Assembly (NCBI GenBank): GCA_030272155.1
Contig: CP126192.1
Span: 2,018,501 to 2,082,500 of the forward strand
Length of the DNA stretch: 64,000 nt
From: Tetradesmus obliquus
Lineage: Eukaryota > Chlorophyta > Chlorophyceae > Sphaeropleales > Scenedesmaceae
Reading direction: 5' to 3'
Shown here: positions 47,886 to 60,099 of the stretch, piece after piece
How the letters are laid out: each line of letters begins with the position of its first letter
Position numbering within the stretch: position 1 is the stretch's first letter
Notes under the pieces: model-generated
The model's database searches: none
Told to the model about the DNA's origin: nothing
What the model saw: the letters and a program-made list of their open reading frames with translations, nothing else
Made by a program: the position numbers and the translations under genes

Positions 47886-50800
47886 TCACTGCTGCGCGCC
47901 CAGCTGCAGCTCCCGCTGCGCCATGTAGGCTGTGGTGAGGCCTGGCTGCGGCAAGCTCTGCAGCAGCTGCTGCCACACGGCCGCCTGCTGCTGCTCATGT
48001 TTCAGCTCCAGCGTCACCAGCGCAGCCTGCAGCATGCAGCAGCAACACAACATTAAGTTGCACACGCACAGCAAATACAGACGGACAACGTGGATCAGTA
48101 GCTGTCGCAACACGCAGGCAGAGGCCATCTGCATTTAGCGCTGCACAATGCTGCAGCCTGCGCTTCTGTCTCTTTCTGTTTCTTATGCAGCCGCCACCCA
48201 CCAGCATGCCGGTCAGCTCCTGCCCCCGCGACTGCCGCAGCCCCGCAAGCTCGTCCTTGTTGCGCGCCAGCTGCCGATTGTACTCCGCCTCAGCTGCAGC
48301 AGCAGACACCTCCAGCTGGCCCACCACGCTGCGCAGCGCATCAACCTGCAGCAGCGGGCATGCGGCAAACATCACGTGTGCAAGGGAAGCAGCTCAGCAC
48401 ACAACAAAGCCCACTACATGCCGCACCAGCAATGCTTGTCCAGCTGCTGCTGCTGCCGTTGCTGCTGCCGACTGCTCCTGCACATGCATACAAGTATCAC
48501 CCCCTCTCACTCACGTTCACACTCAGACAGCCACACCCACACAACTCACCTTTTTAGCCTGGCTGGCCGGCATCAGCTGCGCAGCAGACAGCCGCGCGCG
48601 CTTGTCCTCCAGGTCCTGCCGCAGCGTCATCACCGTCAGCAGCTGCCGCTCGCGGCCGTGCAGCGCCGCCATCACGTTGGGCGTGATGGCGTGGTGGTCG
48701 CGCAGCGGCTGCAGCACGGATGCGCTGTTGGATGATGCGTGGCTGGAGGCGTCCCCGCACAGCTGCATGGCCTGCAGGCAGCAGTGCATGATGCAGCACG
48801 GAGTGTTTCCCGGTTTGCGGTACGTCGTCGGAGGCATCTCAGCACAGCTGCATGGCCTGCAGCCGGAACACCACAGCGCGTCACATTACAAAGTTTTGTG
48901 CCATACGAGCAGTCTGCCCCAAACTCTGCCGGCTTCAAACCCAGCACACAGCAACGAACGGATGCACCAAGGCCCACTGCATAATCATGTATGGTCATAA
49001 GCATGCACGTGTCTGCCTCACCTTTGCTGCCGCGCCCAGCGCCGCAGTCGTGCCAGGCTGGCCGCCCGCATAGCTGCCCTCATAGCTCGCCAGCGCCTCC
49101 AGCGCAGCAGCAGACTCGCCCAGCAGTGCTGCCCTGCGCTGCGCTGCGCGGTTCCAGGCCTCTGCGCGGTGCAGCGCCACGTGCAGCGCCGCGGCCTCAT
49201 CCTCCACTAGGGCTGTATCATCACGCAGCGACACCTCCTGCAAGTGCGGCACAACACGCCACCAGTTGAACCAAAACAGTGATCTGTGAGAAGTTGGTAG
49301 CAGACTTGCCAGTTGGTAGCAGACTTGCCAGGTTGTTCAGCTTGTGTGCAGTTGGCAGATGTTATGAGCAGCACAGCTTGAGCTGCCAGATATACAGCAA
49401 ACACAGCGCATGCTGACGCTGGAGCGACAGCTGAACGCATGCAGCAACGCCAGCACCAGCCCCCTTGCATGCGCCACCTCTTTCATGACCGTGCCGCAAA
49501 AACAACAACCGTACGCCTGCCGGCCTCACCTCAGCGCCGAGCGGCGAGTGCTTGAAGCTGCCGCGCAGCTGCTGCATGTTCTCGTGCAGCAGCCGGTACA
49601 CGTCCCTGCACGCGGCAGCAGGCTGCACCACCTCGCTTGGGGTTGGCGCTGTCTTGCGCGCACCCACCAGCGTGCGCAGCAGCCGGTTGGTGGCCTGGAT
49701 GGGTGTGAGCACGGCCGGCTTCAGGCAGCGCCAGGAGGGGCTGCTGCGCAGGTTGCCGTCAGCCTCCAGGAACACGCGCAGCGCCTGGCAGCAGCAGCAG
49801 CAGCAGCAAGTGTGGCTAGTAGGACACTGGCAGGTGAGGAGGAGCGCATGCCGACCAGCTCATCAGAGCTTTTGTCGCACAGCTGACCATGCAGTGGCAC
49901 CGTGCAGCCGCTGCACCCGCAGATAGCAGCTGCTGTACTGAGTAGCCAGAGCTGTCGTGTGTCTGCGGCACAATGCAACAAAAACGTGCACCGCGCACCT
50001 CGCTGCGTGCCGCTGCCGGGTGTGCCGCCAGCCTGTTGAGGTAGCGCTCCAGCGAGGCGCGCCGCTCCTCAACAAATGCTTCTGTCATGCGGCGGCCCTC
50101 AATCATGTTCTTGTCCGGACGCGCAGGCAGGAAGCTGCGGCAGCGTAGCAGGTGCAAAGAAGACACAAGGCACGATGGGGCGAGGCGCATGTGTGTGCAG
50201 CAGGCAGCGAGGCAGAGGCTCGCAGGATACACGGAAGGATTCTGCTGGTCAGCAGTCACCTGACAAAGCCACATGCAAGGCGATTGCCAAGCAGTATGAC
50301 ACAGCAATCTTCAGATGCCTGCGCATGTACATGAATGCCGGGCGTCAGGAGAGCAGACCAGAGAAAAGCTGTCACACACTGCTGTCATCATCAGCCACAA
50401 GCAACACGGCCCCCCTGCGCCGGTGCCAATGCTGAGCTGCCAAAGCGTTGCATGCACAGCGCGTGCGCTGGCAGTGTGCGTGCCTGCCATGCGCCCTGCT
50501 CGCACCTGCCGTGCAGCAGCTTGGGCAGCAGGTTGGAGAGGCTCACGAAATCCCGGAAGCGCCGCCGCACGCTGCACCTGCTGCTGCTGAAGTGGGGCAG
50601 GCTGGTCACTGTGGTGACCTCGTAGCTGATGTAGGCCTCCTCCAGGCCTGCAGGAAGCACAGCAAACACAAGTTTGACCACAGAACATACTTGTTTGACC
50701 TACGGCAGCTTGCGCATGTGGACACACATGTCCAGGAAGACCTCAACCCTTGACCTTCCAACCCCGCTCACACATATGCACTGGCTGAAAGTGCTGTGAT

Positions 50801-52043
50801 AAGCCCGCAATGGCGCTAGACATGTGTATTGATACCGCGCAGCTGCAGGTCACTGGTTGCCGGCCACTCAATCCTAAGCCCTGCTGCGGCATGCCTCAGG
50901 AGGAGCAAACAGCTGCAGACACGCCCCAGCAGCTGCCGGGTGCCGCATAGCTACTGCTGCATGATGGCCAGGTTGTGACAACGGTCACACCTGCACCTGC
51001 TGATGATACAGCTGCCTATCAGCTTCGTGCAGTTTTTTCGCTTGCTGCAGTACGCCTTTGCCCACCTGGCACCAAGCCACTGGGCCCCATATGCCGCAGC
51101 GGATTGTGCACAGCTATGCGCAGCTCCGGATTGCCTACAGGCGGCGGGCTGACAGCGCCGCCGCTGTTTGCTGCTGCCGCCATCGCCATTGCTGCTGCTG
51201 CCGCGCCCACTGCTGCTGCTGATGGCGTCCCGCTGTTGCTGACTGTGCTGGCTGGGCTGCCTAGCGGCACATTGAAGTCAACAGGGTGCGGCACAGTGGG
51301 GTTGGGCACAGATGGGTAGTTCCTGACACCGCTTTGGCTGTTGCTGCTGCCACCACCTGATGCCATAGTAGCTGCTGCTGCTGCTGATCCATTTTGTGCT
51401 TGACTGGCTGCTGGGGGTTCTGGGTAGTGCTGCCACAGGGGGTTGGCAGCATCATGTGACACAGGAGCTAGTGGGTTATGAGGCTCTGTGGCCTGGGGTG
51501 TGTGACCTGAGTCTGCTGCTGTATGTTGCTGCAGAGCTTCATGACTGCTGGTGCCGTAAGCAGGCGGGAGGTCCTCTTGAGATTCCTGAAAGAGCAGGCG
51601 CATGCGGACATGCCAAAAAGCTGCACTGTTGGTGAATGTGGAAGGTGTGAGCAAGTGCACTGCTTTGATTGGAGGTCAAGAGCAACGAACACAGAACCAA
51701 GCCACGAGCCATGACATGCTGTCAAACATTGATGCAGGAGCTGCAGCATGCAGTGCCAAGGTGGCAGCAGCAAGTAGTTGATGCTGAACTGGGGTTTGGC
51801 TCCAGCGTGTCCGGAGTAGCAGGCACAAATGCATGCAAGAAAACTCCATCGCAACATAGGAAAGGCATGCAGGACATATCAAAGGCAAGGACGCAGCAGA
51901 TCGCGCCAGGACTCGCGATTCCCGGAACGGCATCCAGCCACAGATGCAATACACACCAGCGGCTCGGCCTGCAGTCCTCCAAACTGCAGTGGGTCGTGCA
52001 ATGGGTCATGCTCTGCTGCGGTCTTCTGCAAACCAAGGTCCAT
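47886..52043 (-). CDS. Sorting nexin with PX domain and C-terminal coiled coil (SNX1/SNX2-like)
   Basis: Binds endosomal phosphoinositides and bends membranes in retromer-linked sorting. Exons 51957-52043, 51066-51585, 50506-50647, 49999-50134, 49530-49784, 49022-49237, 48550-48771, 48202-48345 and 47886-48026 give 620 residues in frame. The N-terminal 200 residues are Ala/Pro/Ser-rich and likely disordered. The PX domain (about 185-300) includes NPELRIAVHNPLRH, GLEEAYISYEVTTVTSLPHF, the phosphoinositide-contacting VRRRFRDFVSLSNLLPK, FLPARPDKN and RRASLERYLNRLAAHP. The remaining 320 residues are helical (YRLLHENMQQLRGSF, LEALASYEGSY, EYNRQLARNKDELAGLRQ, LKHEQQQAAVWQQLLQSL), as in a BAR domain. 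The PX call is firm; the BAR assignment rests on position and helicity. The first exon (MDLGLQKTAAEHDPLHDPLQ) is short and less certain. Confidence 0.87.
48757..48862 (-). repeat. Duplicated 5' edge of an SNX exon
   Basis: The 21 bases at 48757-48777 (acceptor plus start of exon 48550-48771) recur at 48842-48862, upstream in the intron, offset 85. Use of the upstream acceptor would reach an in-frame stop within a few codons. Confidence 0.93.
49292..49329. repeat. 19-bp perfect tandem repeat in an SNX intron
   Basis: 49292-49310 and 49311-49329 are identical (agttggtagcagacttgcc) and adjacent. Confidence 0.96.
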
Positions 52044-52523
52044 GTTGATGCCAAGGATGTGCAGCAACAAGAGGCAGGCAAAGCTTAATGCAAAGAGGAT
52101 TCCTAATACATGATTGCAAATTGTACACCCGTGCAGCAGTCAACAGGTATGTGCCACGTAGAAATGTACTGCACTTGTCACTGTCATTGAAGTTCAACCG
52201 TTCCCGCTAATGGCATGTAGATTTTCAGTCTTGAACGACCAGTAGCTTCACTGAGGTCAGCAGTTTCACGGCGAATTTGGCGTCATACGCCTGCAGGCAC
52301 CTGATCACATTCAAATCGCTGGCTGCAGAGTTATCTGTCGCTGCATGCGCATTGATCCATCGCTGAAATCGCGTATACATCCTTTGGATTACGTCTACAC
52401 TGCGTTGGGACAGGACGATGGTGCCCTAAGCCTTGGAGTGTGTTTGCTGGGCAGCAGCAGCACAGGCAAGACAGCAGCAGCGCAAGGCTAGTGCAAGCCA
52501 AGTGCAGCACAAGCTGGGGCTAG
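52044..52523. promoter_or_regulatory. Divergent intergenic region, SNX / NUP155
   Basis: 480 bases separate the two inferred starts, so promoters for both directions must lie here. The middle (about 52180-52430) has lower GC. No clear TATA box or named motif was recognised. Confidence 0.45.
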
Positions 52524-55500
52524 ATGGCGGCCCCTCCACCACTGTGGCAGCACGAGGTTGCTACCCTGGGGCGGGATCAGACCAGCAAGCTGCCTGTTGT
52601 GCCGATCGCCAGCAGGGCGGCAGCAGCTGGCATGGATGGGGCAGAAGAGAAGCTCTCAGAGACGTGGCGACACATCAAGGGCGTGGCACGTGATGACGCC
52701 AAGCAGTATGACTTGATGGAGTTGGTACGCAATGCGCGCAGGGAGGACACGTACCAGTTCCCTGTACCTGGGGTGAGCAGTGCTTGCAGGACCAGTGCAG
52801 CGATGCTTGCAGGCACATGCAGCGTGGTGTGCAGGACACTTGCAGCACGTATGAGACACGCACAGAGGCGCTGCAATGCATTGCACGCACAATCACAACT
52901 GCCTAACCACAGGGCAACTACGCACAGCACAGTGCAGCAGCCTTAAGCACAGCAACGCACGCAACAGCTGTGCCTGTCTCAATCATGTGTGTGCAGTAAT
53001 TGCTGTTGCTGCTACACTGCTGGCGATTAGACTGAAATTGCAGGTGCACCCATCACAGCAGAATGTCCACAGAGACATTATGGTGTTGACACTCCTGCAA
53101 ATTGCGTGATCACTTGTCTTTTCCAGTGCTAGTGTCCTGCAAGCAGCCACACCCTGGTTTTGACACAGCGATCCATGTAAAGCGTGGTGTGACACGCCTC
53201 ACCCTCATGCCCACCCCCACTCCTGCTGCTGCCACCGCCTGCAGTGGCCGTCGCTGCTGCGTGCAGTGTCGCCGTCAATGCCCGACCTGCCGGCCATGGT
53301 GCAGGACAAGTACCGCACCTGCCAGACCATGTGCTTCTGCGGGGTGTTCCCGGAGATACGGCGCGCGTGGGCCTCAGTCGACAACTCGCTGTTCCTGTGG
53401 CGCTACGACCGCAGGTGGGGGCAGCGACAGCGGCAGGCACAGCAGCTGACAGGCACAGCAGGGGGTGCTAGGTGCCGCAACAGCAACAGCGGCCGCGACA
53501 AGAGTTTAGAGCTACGCTGCTGCCGCGCGCAGACAGGACAGGGCAGCAGTAGTTCACGGCTGGATGCTGCTGTCATGGTAGTGGTCACAGCAGCCATGGA
53601 AGGAGCATCCATAACCTCTTGCAACAGGTTGATGTCACGAACGTGCTCAACAGACTGCGTCAGCGCATGCCTCATGACATGAGCAACACCTGCGCTCACA
53701 CACCTCCTCATGCCGCTACTCATCCTGCTGCTGCTGCTGCTGCGTGCCGGCTGCCTGCTGCAGCGGCGACGTTCCTGTGGAGTACTGCGGGGAAGAGCAG
53801 GCCATCTGCTGCGTGGGCCTGGCGCAGCCCAAGCCGGGCGTGTTCCTGTCAGCCATCCAGCATGTGCTGGTGCTGGCAACCACAGTGGAGGTGAGGCTGC
53901 ATCTAAAACTGCAGCTAAAAAATGCAGCAGCTTGCTTGGCAGGGAGCAGCAGCAGTGCTGCCAGCTGCAGCAGCTTGGCTAGCAAGAGCGGGTATCAGCA
54001 GTGTAAGCTGAACAGCAGTTGCATGTTTCGGTGTCAGTTTCAACGCTGCCTCACTGCACCATAGCTGCTGCAAGCATTCTCCTGCATTGCCAATCCTGCA
54101 CCATGCTCCATCAAACACGCAAGCCTGCTGCAAACGTGCCCTCTGTACCTCTGCTGTGTCCTCTGCCCATTTATATGTGTCGCCACACACCAGATCGTGC
54201 TGCTGGGAGTGTGCACCAGCCCCGCAAAGGGTGGCAGCTCGGATGCCTACGAGCAGCTGTCCCTGCAGCCCATGCCGCTGTACAGCCTGCCCAGTGACAA
54301 CGTGGTCATGACATGCTTTGCTGCCAGTGACAGCGGGCGCATCTTCCTGGGCGGCAGTGACGGACACGTGTACGAGGTGCAGTACGCGGCAACAGACAGC
54401 TGGCGGCAACGGCGCTGCAGCAAGGTGGGCGGCGCGCAGGCCTGTTGCAACCGGGCTGTATGAGCCCATGCTAGCAGACGCTGCGTGTAGTTGTGTGCGC
54501 GTGTGCTCAGTTGCAGCATCTGGCCCTGCTGCCCAGCAGCTTGCATGGCTGCTTCATCGCCCGGCCTGTGTGGTGCCTCCTTCACTGTTCGTGCTGCGTG
54601 TCTGCTTGGCACATCTGCTGCAGGTGCGCGTGACTGGCGGCATCCAGCAGATGCTGCCCTCCTTCCTGCCCAGCTTCCTGTTTGGCGCGCCAGTGCCGCT
54701 GGACAAGCTGGTGCTGGACAACGAGCGCGGCATACTGTACAGCCTGGCAGCCAACTCCGCAATACAGGTGCGGCGCTGAAGCGTCACCCAACCAGCATCT
54801 GTGAGGCGGTGCTGCACGGCACGTAGCAACAGCAGGCTCTGACCAGCGCGTTTTATGGACTGAATGGCAGGCCAGCTGGTGCTGAACAGCTCTTTGACTT
54901 TGCAGTGTAAGCAGCGCCTGCTCACATTTTCGCTGCGTTGCTGCTTTTACAATGTCACGTTTAACCGCCTGCAGGTGTTTGACCTGGGCGCGGACGGCAC
55001 CGAGCCTGCAAAGCGTGTTGCCGAGCTGACCGACTTCCTCACAGAGGTCTCGCGCCTGCCCACAGGGCGCAGCGTGTTTGCGCCAGGGGAGGACAAGCGA
55101 GGCACAGCCATCAAGTACCTGGCAGTCATCCGTGAGTGCTGCTGCTGCTGCTGCTGCTGCTGCGCGCCAGAAGACACGGCAGTGTGGCTGCCTGTTGTGC
55201 TTGTGTGGTGGCATGGCATGTTGACTTTGACTCCTGTTCCAGGCTTCAGTTCTGCAGCAGCTGCCGCACTGCACACCAAGCTGCTCTAGGATGCACCATC
55301 TGCCTTTTGCGTAACCCTCAGCATCTCATGTCCTCCTCACTGCTGCAAAGTCAATCCTTCCTGCATCCTTTCCCCGCCCGCAGCCATGTCTGAGTCCTGG
55401 AAGGTGCACCTCATGGCAGTGACCTCCAACGGCCGCCGAGCCTTCCTCACCACCAACCCGCAAGTGCGCGCCTACAGCTACGGCAGCCGCGACAGCCGCA

Positions 55501-58500
55501 GCAGCAGCGTGCCCGCGCACCTGGACCCCAAGAAGGCCCGGCCCTGCGCGCTGGTGGCGCTGGATGCGCGTGGGCCGCTGCCGCAGGCGCCAGTGGCGGG
55601 CTCGCGCGTCACGACAGACCCCACCAGGTAGGCGCTGCGGCTGTGTTGTGTGAATGTGCTTGTGAAAGTGCACGAAGTGGTGTGATGCCGATGCTTGTGT
55701 TGATGCTGTGGCGTAGGAGTGGTGGTCAGCTGGCATGCGATTTGTGGCGTCTTACATCCACAGCACCCATGCTTCTCCGTTGCATTTCCTACAAGACATG
55801 CATGCAAAGCATGCATGCAAAAGTACAGCCAGACGCGTCTGCTGCTCGGCACACTGCTGAGCCCAATCCTGTCTGTCCTGCTTTGCCCATTGTCGCTGTC
55901 TACCACTGCCTGTGCTGCCATCACCTGCATGCGCGCATGTGCAGCCGTGTGCTGGACGTCACGGCAGCGCTGTACACGCAAGGCACGCTGGTGCTGGCCG
56001 AGTCAGCAGGGCCTGATGGCAAGGCCACCAAGCTGCTGCTGGCGGCGCGCAACCACACGCTGCCGCCCCCCAGCGTGAATGTCAATCTGGGCAGCGGCGC
56101 TGCGGGGCTGCGGGAGGTAGTCAGCGACCTGGAGCAGCACATACCAGGTGATGGCCTGCAGTACAGTGTCCTGTGTTCCGTCGTGCTCACTGGCCAGATA
56201 CTTTACATCTGCTGCATGTGCACAAAGTTAGGATAAGTACACTTGTCCAGGATGCAAGCTTGTATTCGCCCTTATCTACTGCTGCACTGACCACTACCTT
56301 GCTGTATGTCTGTACTCATCCCTCCCGTGCGCTGCGCTGTGCCGCCAGGCGAGACCACCGCCATCGGCTGCCTGCCGCAGCCCTCTGTGCTTGGCCCTGA
56401 GCTGCACCCTGGCGGCAGCTGGGGCGCCTGCCAGGACGAGCTGGCGGGGCAGATGTTCAGCGGGCCGCTGCAGCTGGTGCTGGTGAGCACTGCAGGCGTG
56501 CTGCAGCTGGAGCGGCGACGGCCCGTGGACGTGCTGCAGGCGCTGCTGCAGGTGGGTCACTGCTGAGAGGCGGTTGTTTTGCATTTCACTAAGGCGTGGC
56601 TTGTTCCTGGTTTGAGTATGCATTTGTTGTGCTGCTGCTGAGTGCTAGCCTGTTGGCTGCTGAGCGCTGTGCAATTGAGCTGGCTGGCGTGCACTGTCTG
56701 CTGCCGGTCACGCTCCAGCGGCATGCAAGTGCATTTTCAGCTTGTCGGTGCTGGCTATGCACCTTCAACCTGCCCATTCTCTGTCTTGCCGTTGCTGCGT
56801 GCCGCTGCAGGAGCGCTCGCCGGAGAAGCTGCAGCAGTTCTTTGAGGCGTACGGCGCGCCCGAGGCTGCTGCCATGTGCTACCTGCTGGCCACCGCAGAG
56901 AACCAGAGCATGGTGGGTGGCCAAGGCTGCTGTGCTATGCGCCGCATGCATTGCCGACTAGTGGTTGTTGCCTGGCAGGTGGCGCTGCAACAGTCATCGA
57001 CGTCCAGAACGTGGCATACTGGCTTTGTTACTGCACACGCATGGTGTTGTGCTGGCACTGCGGCGCAGCACCGTGTCCACACTCTCATGGCAACTGCTGC
57101 TGCTGCTGCTGCTGCCTGTCAACTCACACCACTGCAGCGCCTGGTTGAGGAGGCCATCACTGCGCTGGAGAACCCGCTGCTGGTGGGCCAGCCGCTCATG
57201 CCCGAGGAGGGCGGCGCAGGCGCAGAGGCGGCGCGCAACGCAGGCGCCACTGGCGACGGCATCTACATGGGCACGTGAGTGGATGCTATCGCCAGGGCGC
57301 TAATAAGGGTGTGGTGCATTGCATGCAGGCACTGGCGACGGCATCTATATGGGCAAGTAAGCGATGCCTGCACATTTCTGCTGTGCTGGGCTCGTGGCTG
57401 AATATGTGGGGGGTGTTCTTATGGGCTTGCAAAGACAATGGCACAGACTGACAGGCGTCTTAGCAGCATGGTGCGCAGTGGCACTAAGCCGGTGTCCTGG
57501 ACCTGCTTGCCCGTGAGGTGTCGTGCTGATGCTGTTTCAATGGAAGCTGCTGCTGCTGCTGCGGGTGGTGTATCCTGCAGTGCTGTGAACCCCAACCCCG
57601 AGCCGGACTGGTCAGGCGCGCACAAGGGCCTTGCGGTGTACATCAGCCGGCTGCTGGCGCCCATCTGGGAGGCCAAGCTCATCACGCCCAGCGCCAGCAA
57701 CGCCAACGTGTGGAAGGCGCGCCTCTCAGAGCGCAGCATGACGGTGCGCGGCTGGTGGCTCCTGCGAAGGCAAAGGCCAATGATGCTCTGATGCAGCTGC
57801 GCGTGTTGTATGTGGTGATAGTTGATGACAGAGCTGCAGAATATGCTGGTGTTGTGTTGTAGTTTGCATGGGCTGGCCAGGGCAGCTGTTGGTGTTTCTT
57901 CGGGTGATTGAAAGCGCGGCACCGCCCTCAAGCTCTTGGGCGGCTGGCAGATTACTCGCCCGTACAGCAGCTGCCAGGCATGATGTGTGTAGCACAAGAG
58001 CCACAGCTGCACACACCTTCGACCCGGCATACAGCATTATGCCGCTGTGCCAACGTACTGACAAAGTAAACAGCTGTTGAGAATCCTGTACTGGGGTCTT
58101 TCCATGCGATGCTGACCATCCAAAGTATCCTAGTTGCCCTTCAACTGCATGATACCAGCAGTTTTGCGGCATGCCACTGTTTCTTTTTCCACGAAAAACC
58201 GTCACCACGCTCTGCATTGTTTCCCAACCAGTTTGCCACTCCAACCCCCACCACCATCACCACTGCTGCAGGTGCTCGAGAACAAGTTGCGGGCGCTGGA
58301 GCGCTTCCTGGCAGAGATCTCCAAGCGCCGCAAAGCCCGCGGCTTTGGCAAGGCCGGCAACAACAGCAGCGGCAACGGCCAGCAGCACTCCTCGTCCTTT
58401 CTGGGAGGGCAGCTTGAGGACGGCACCAGCCGGCTGCTAAATGCGGGCAGCGCACTGGCAGTGGCGGGCGCTGGGGATGCGCCCTTTGTGAAGCGGCAGC

Positions 58501-60055
58501 GCATGTGGAATGCGTTCGTGATGGAGGAGCAGCGCAACAACGCAGTGAGGTGCGGTTGCGACAGTGTTGCGTGCTGGCACCGATGGGGCCTCATGCTATG
58601 TGCAGTCATCAGCTTGTGCTTGGTATGCTGCATCGGATAGTCTGGAAACGGAGCATGCGAGCATGCACCAAGTCTGTTGTCTGCTGTTGTCTTGCCTGCT
58701 GCAGGCAGCTGGCGTCCAAGGCCGCACAGGCGCTGCTGCTGCTGCGCACCATTGTGGCTGGCAACGTGAACCGGCTGGTCAACAGGCTGGACACCGACAC
58801 CAAGCGCGCGCTGAGGGACCTGGTGCGTGGTTTGGTTATGTTGGTAACGCTGTGCAGCTTGCAGCAGAGTGCAGGTGTGACAGGTGCCGCCGCTTTCAGC
58901 ACCTGCTGAGCTGCCTGCTTGCATGCAGCAACTGCTGGCTGCTGCCTTGGAAGCCCATACATACTCGCCAAGAAACTCTCTGTTCTTCACGGGGCAACAT
59001 GCATTTACTGGTGCATCACACAACTGGGACCTGGTCTGCTGTCTGCTGCTTCATCTGCCCCATCGTCCCTTGCATCACCTCCGTGACCCGGTGCTTGAGG
59101 CAGCAAATCTGCTGCTGATGCATTACTGTCTCTCTGCTCTTACCTTGTTGCTTGCTGCTTCTCCTCCGCGTGCAGCACTTCCGCGATCTGGTGCTTGAGG
59201 GCAGCAGCCCAGGCACAGCAGCAGCGCTCGTAGCGGCGCTCGTGGCGGACCAGCTGGACCAGGCCGGGGGCGGCAGCGCAGCAGGCGGCGTGGCTGAGCT
59301 GGCGACGGCGCTGCAGGCAGGCGCGCCCGCATACTTCCGAGAGCAGGACAGGCAGTTCTTCCAGGTGAGGCGCTACAGGAATGCTTCGCATGAGTTTTTT
59401 GAAGCGGCTGCTTGCAACAGTGCAGGAGGTACATAGGTGCTGCAGGTGGGCGGGACCACATACTTTAGGGAGCAGGACAGGCAGTGCTACCAGGTGGCAC
59501 AGTCAGCCGCTGCCACGCTGTGGCTTTGGCCGACCGGCTTCTTGATAGCTGTTTGCACTGCACAGTGCTGCAGGGGGGCCGTCACATAGCTATAGCATCT
59601 TAACGGAAGCGCAGTCGCGCCTTCACGGTGATTGACCAAACACGGCGCATGCTGCAATGTCTGCTGCAGGCCACTGCAAAGCTGAAGGCGGCAGAGGAGG
59701 CAGGCTCAGCAGCAGAGCGCGACGCAGCAGCGCGCGAGGCGCTGGCCGGGCTGCTGCGCGTGCCGCAGTGTGTCAACCTGAGCCAGATGGTGGGGCGGCT
59801 GGCATTCCTGCGCCAATACGAGGTGAGACGGCGCCAGCATGGTGAGGCGCGTCCTCAGAGCATATTTGTTTTATCTTTCTTATTTGCGCTGCGGCAGGCG
59901 ACTGGCAGCCAAGGTGTTGACTGCACCCAGGAGCATGCAGGCAACAGGCTGGCTGGGTGATGCTGCTACAGCCCTTGCAGGCAGCTAGGTGGTGCTGTGA
60001 CCTACCTGCCGCCCAGTGAATGCTCCTATCACGTGCTTCTCTGAATTCACTCGCG

Positions 60056-60099
<44 letters not shown>

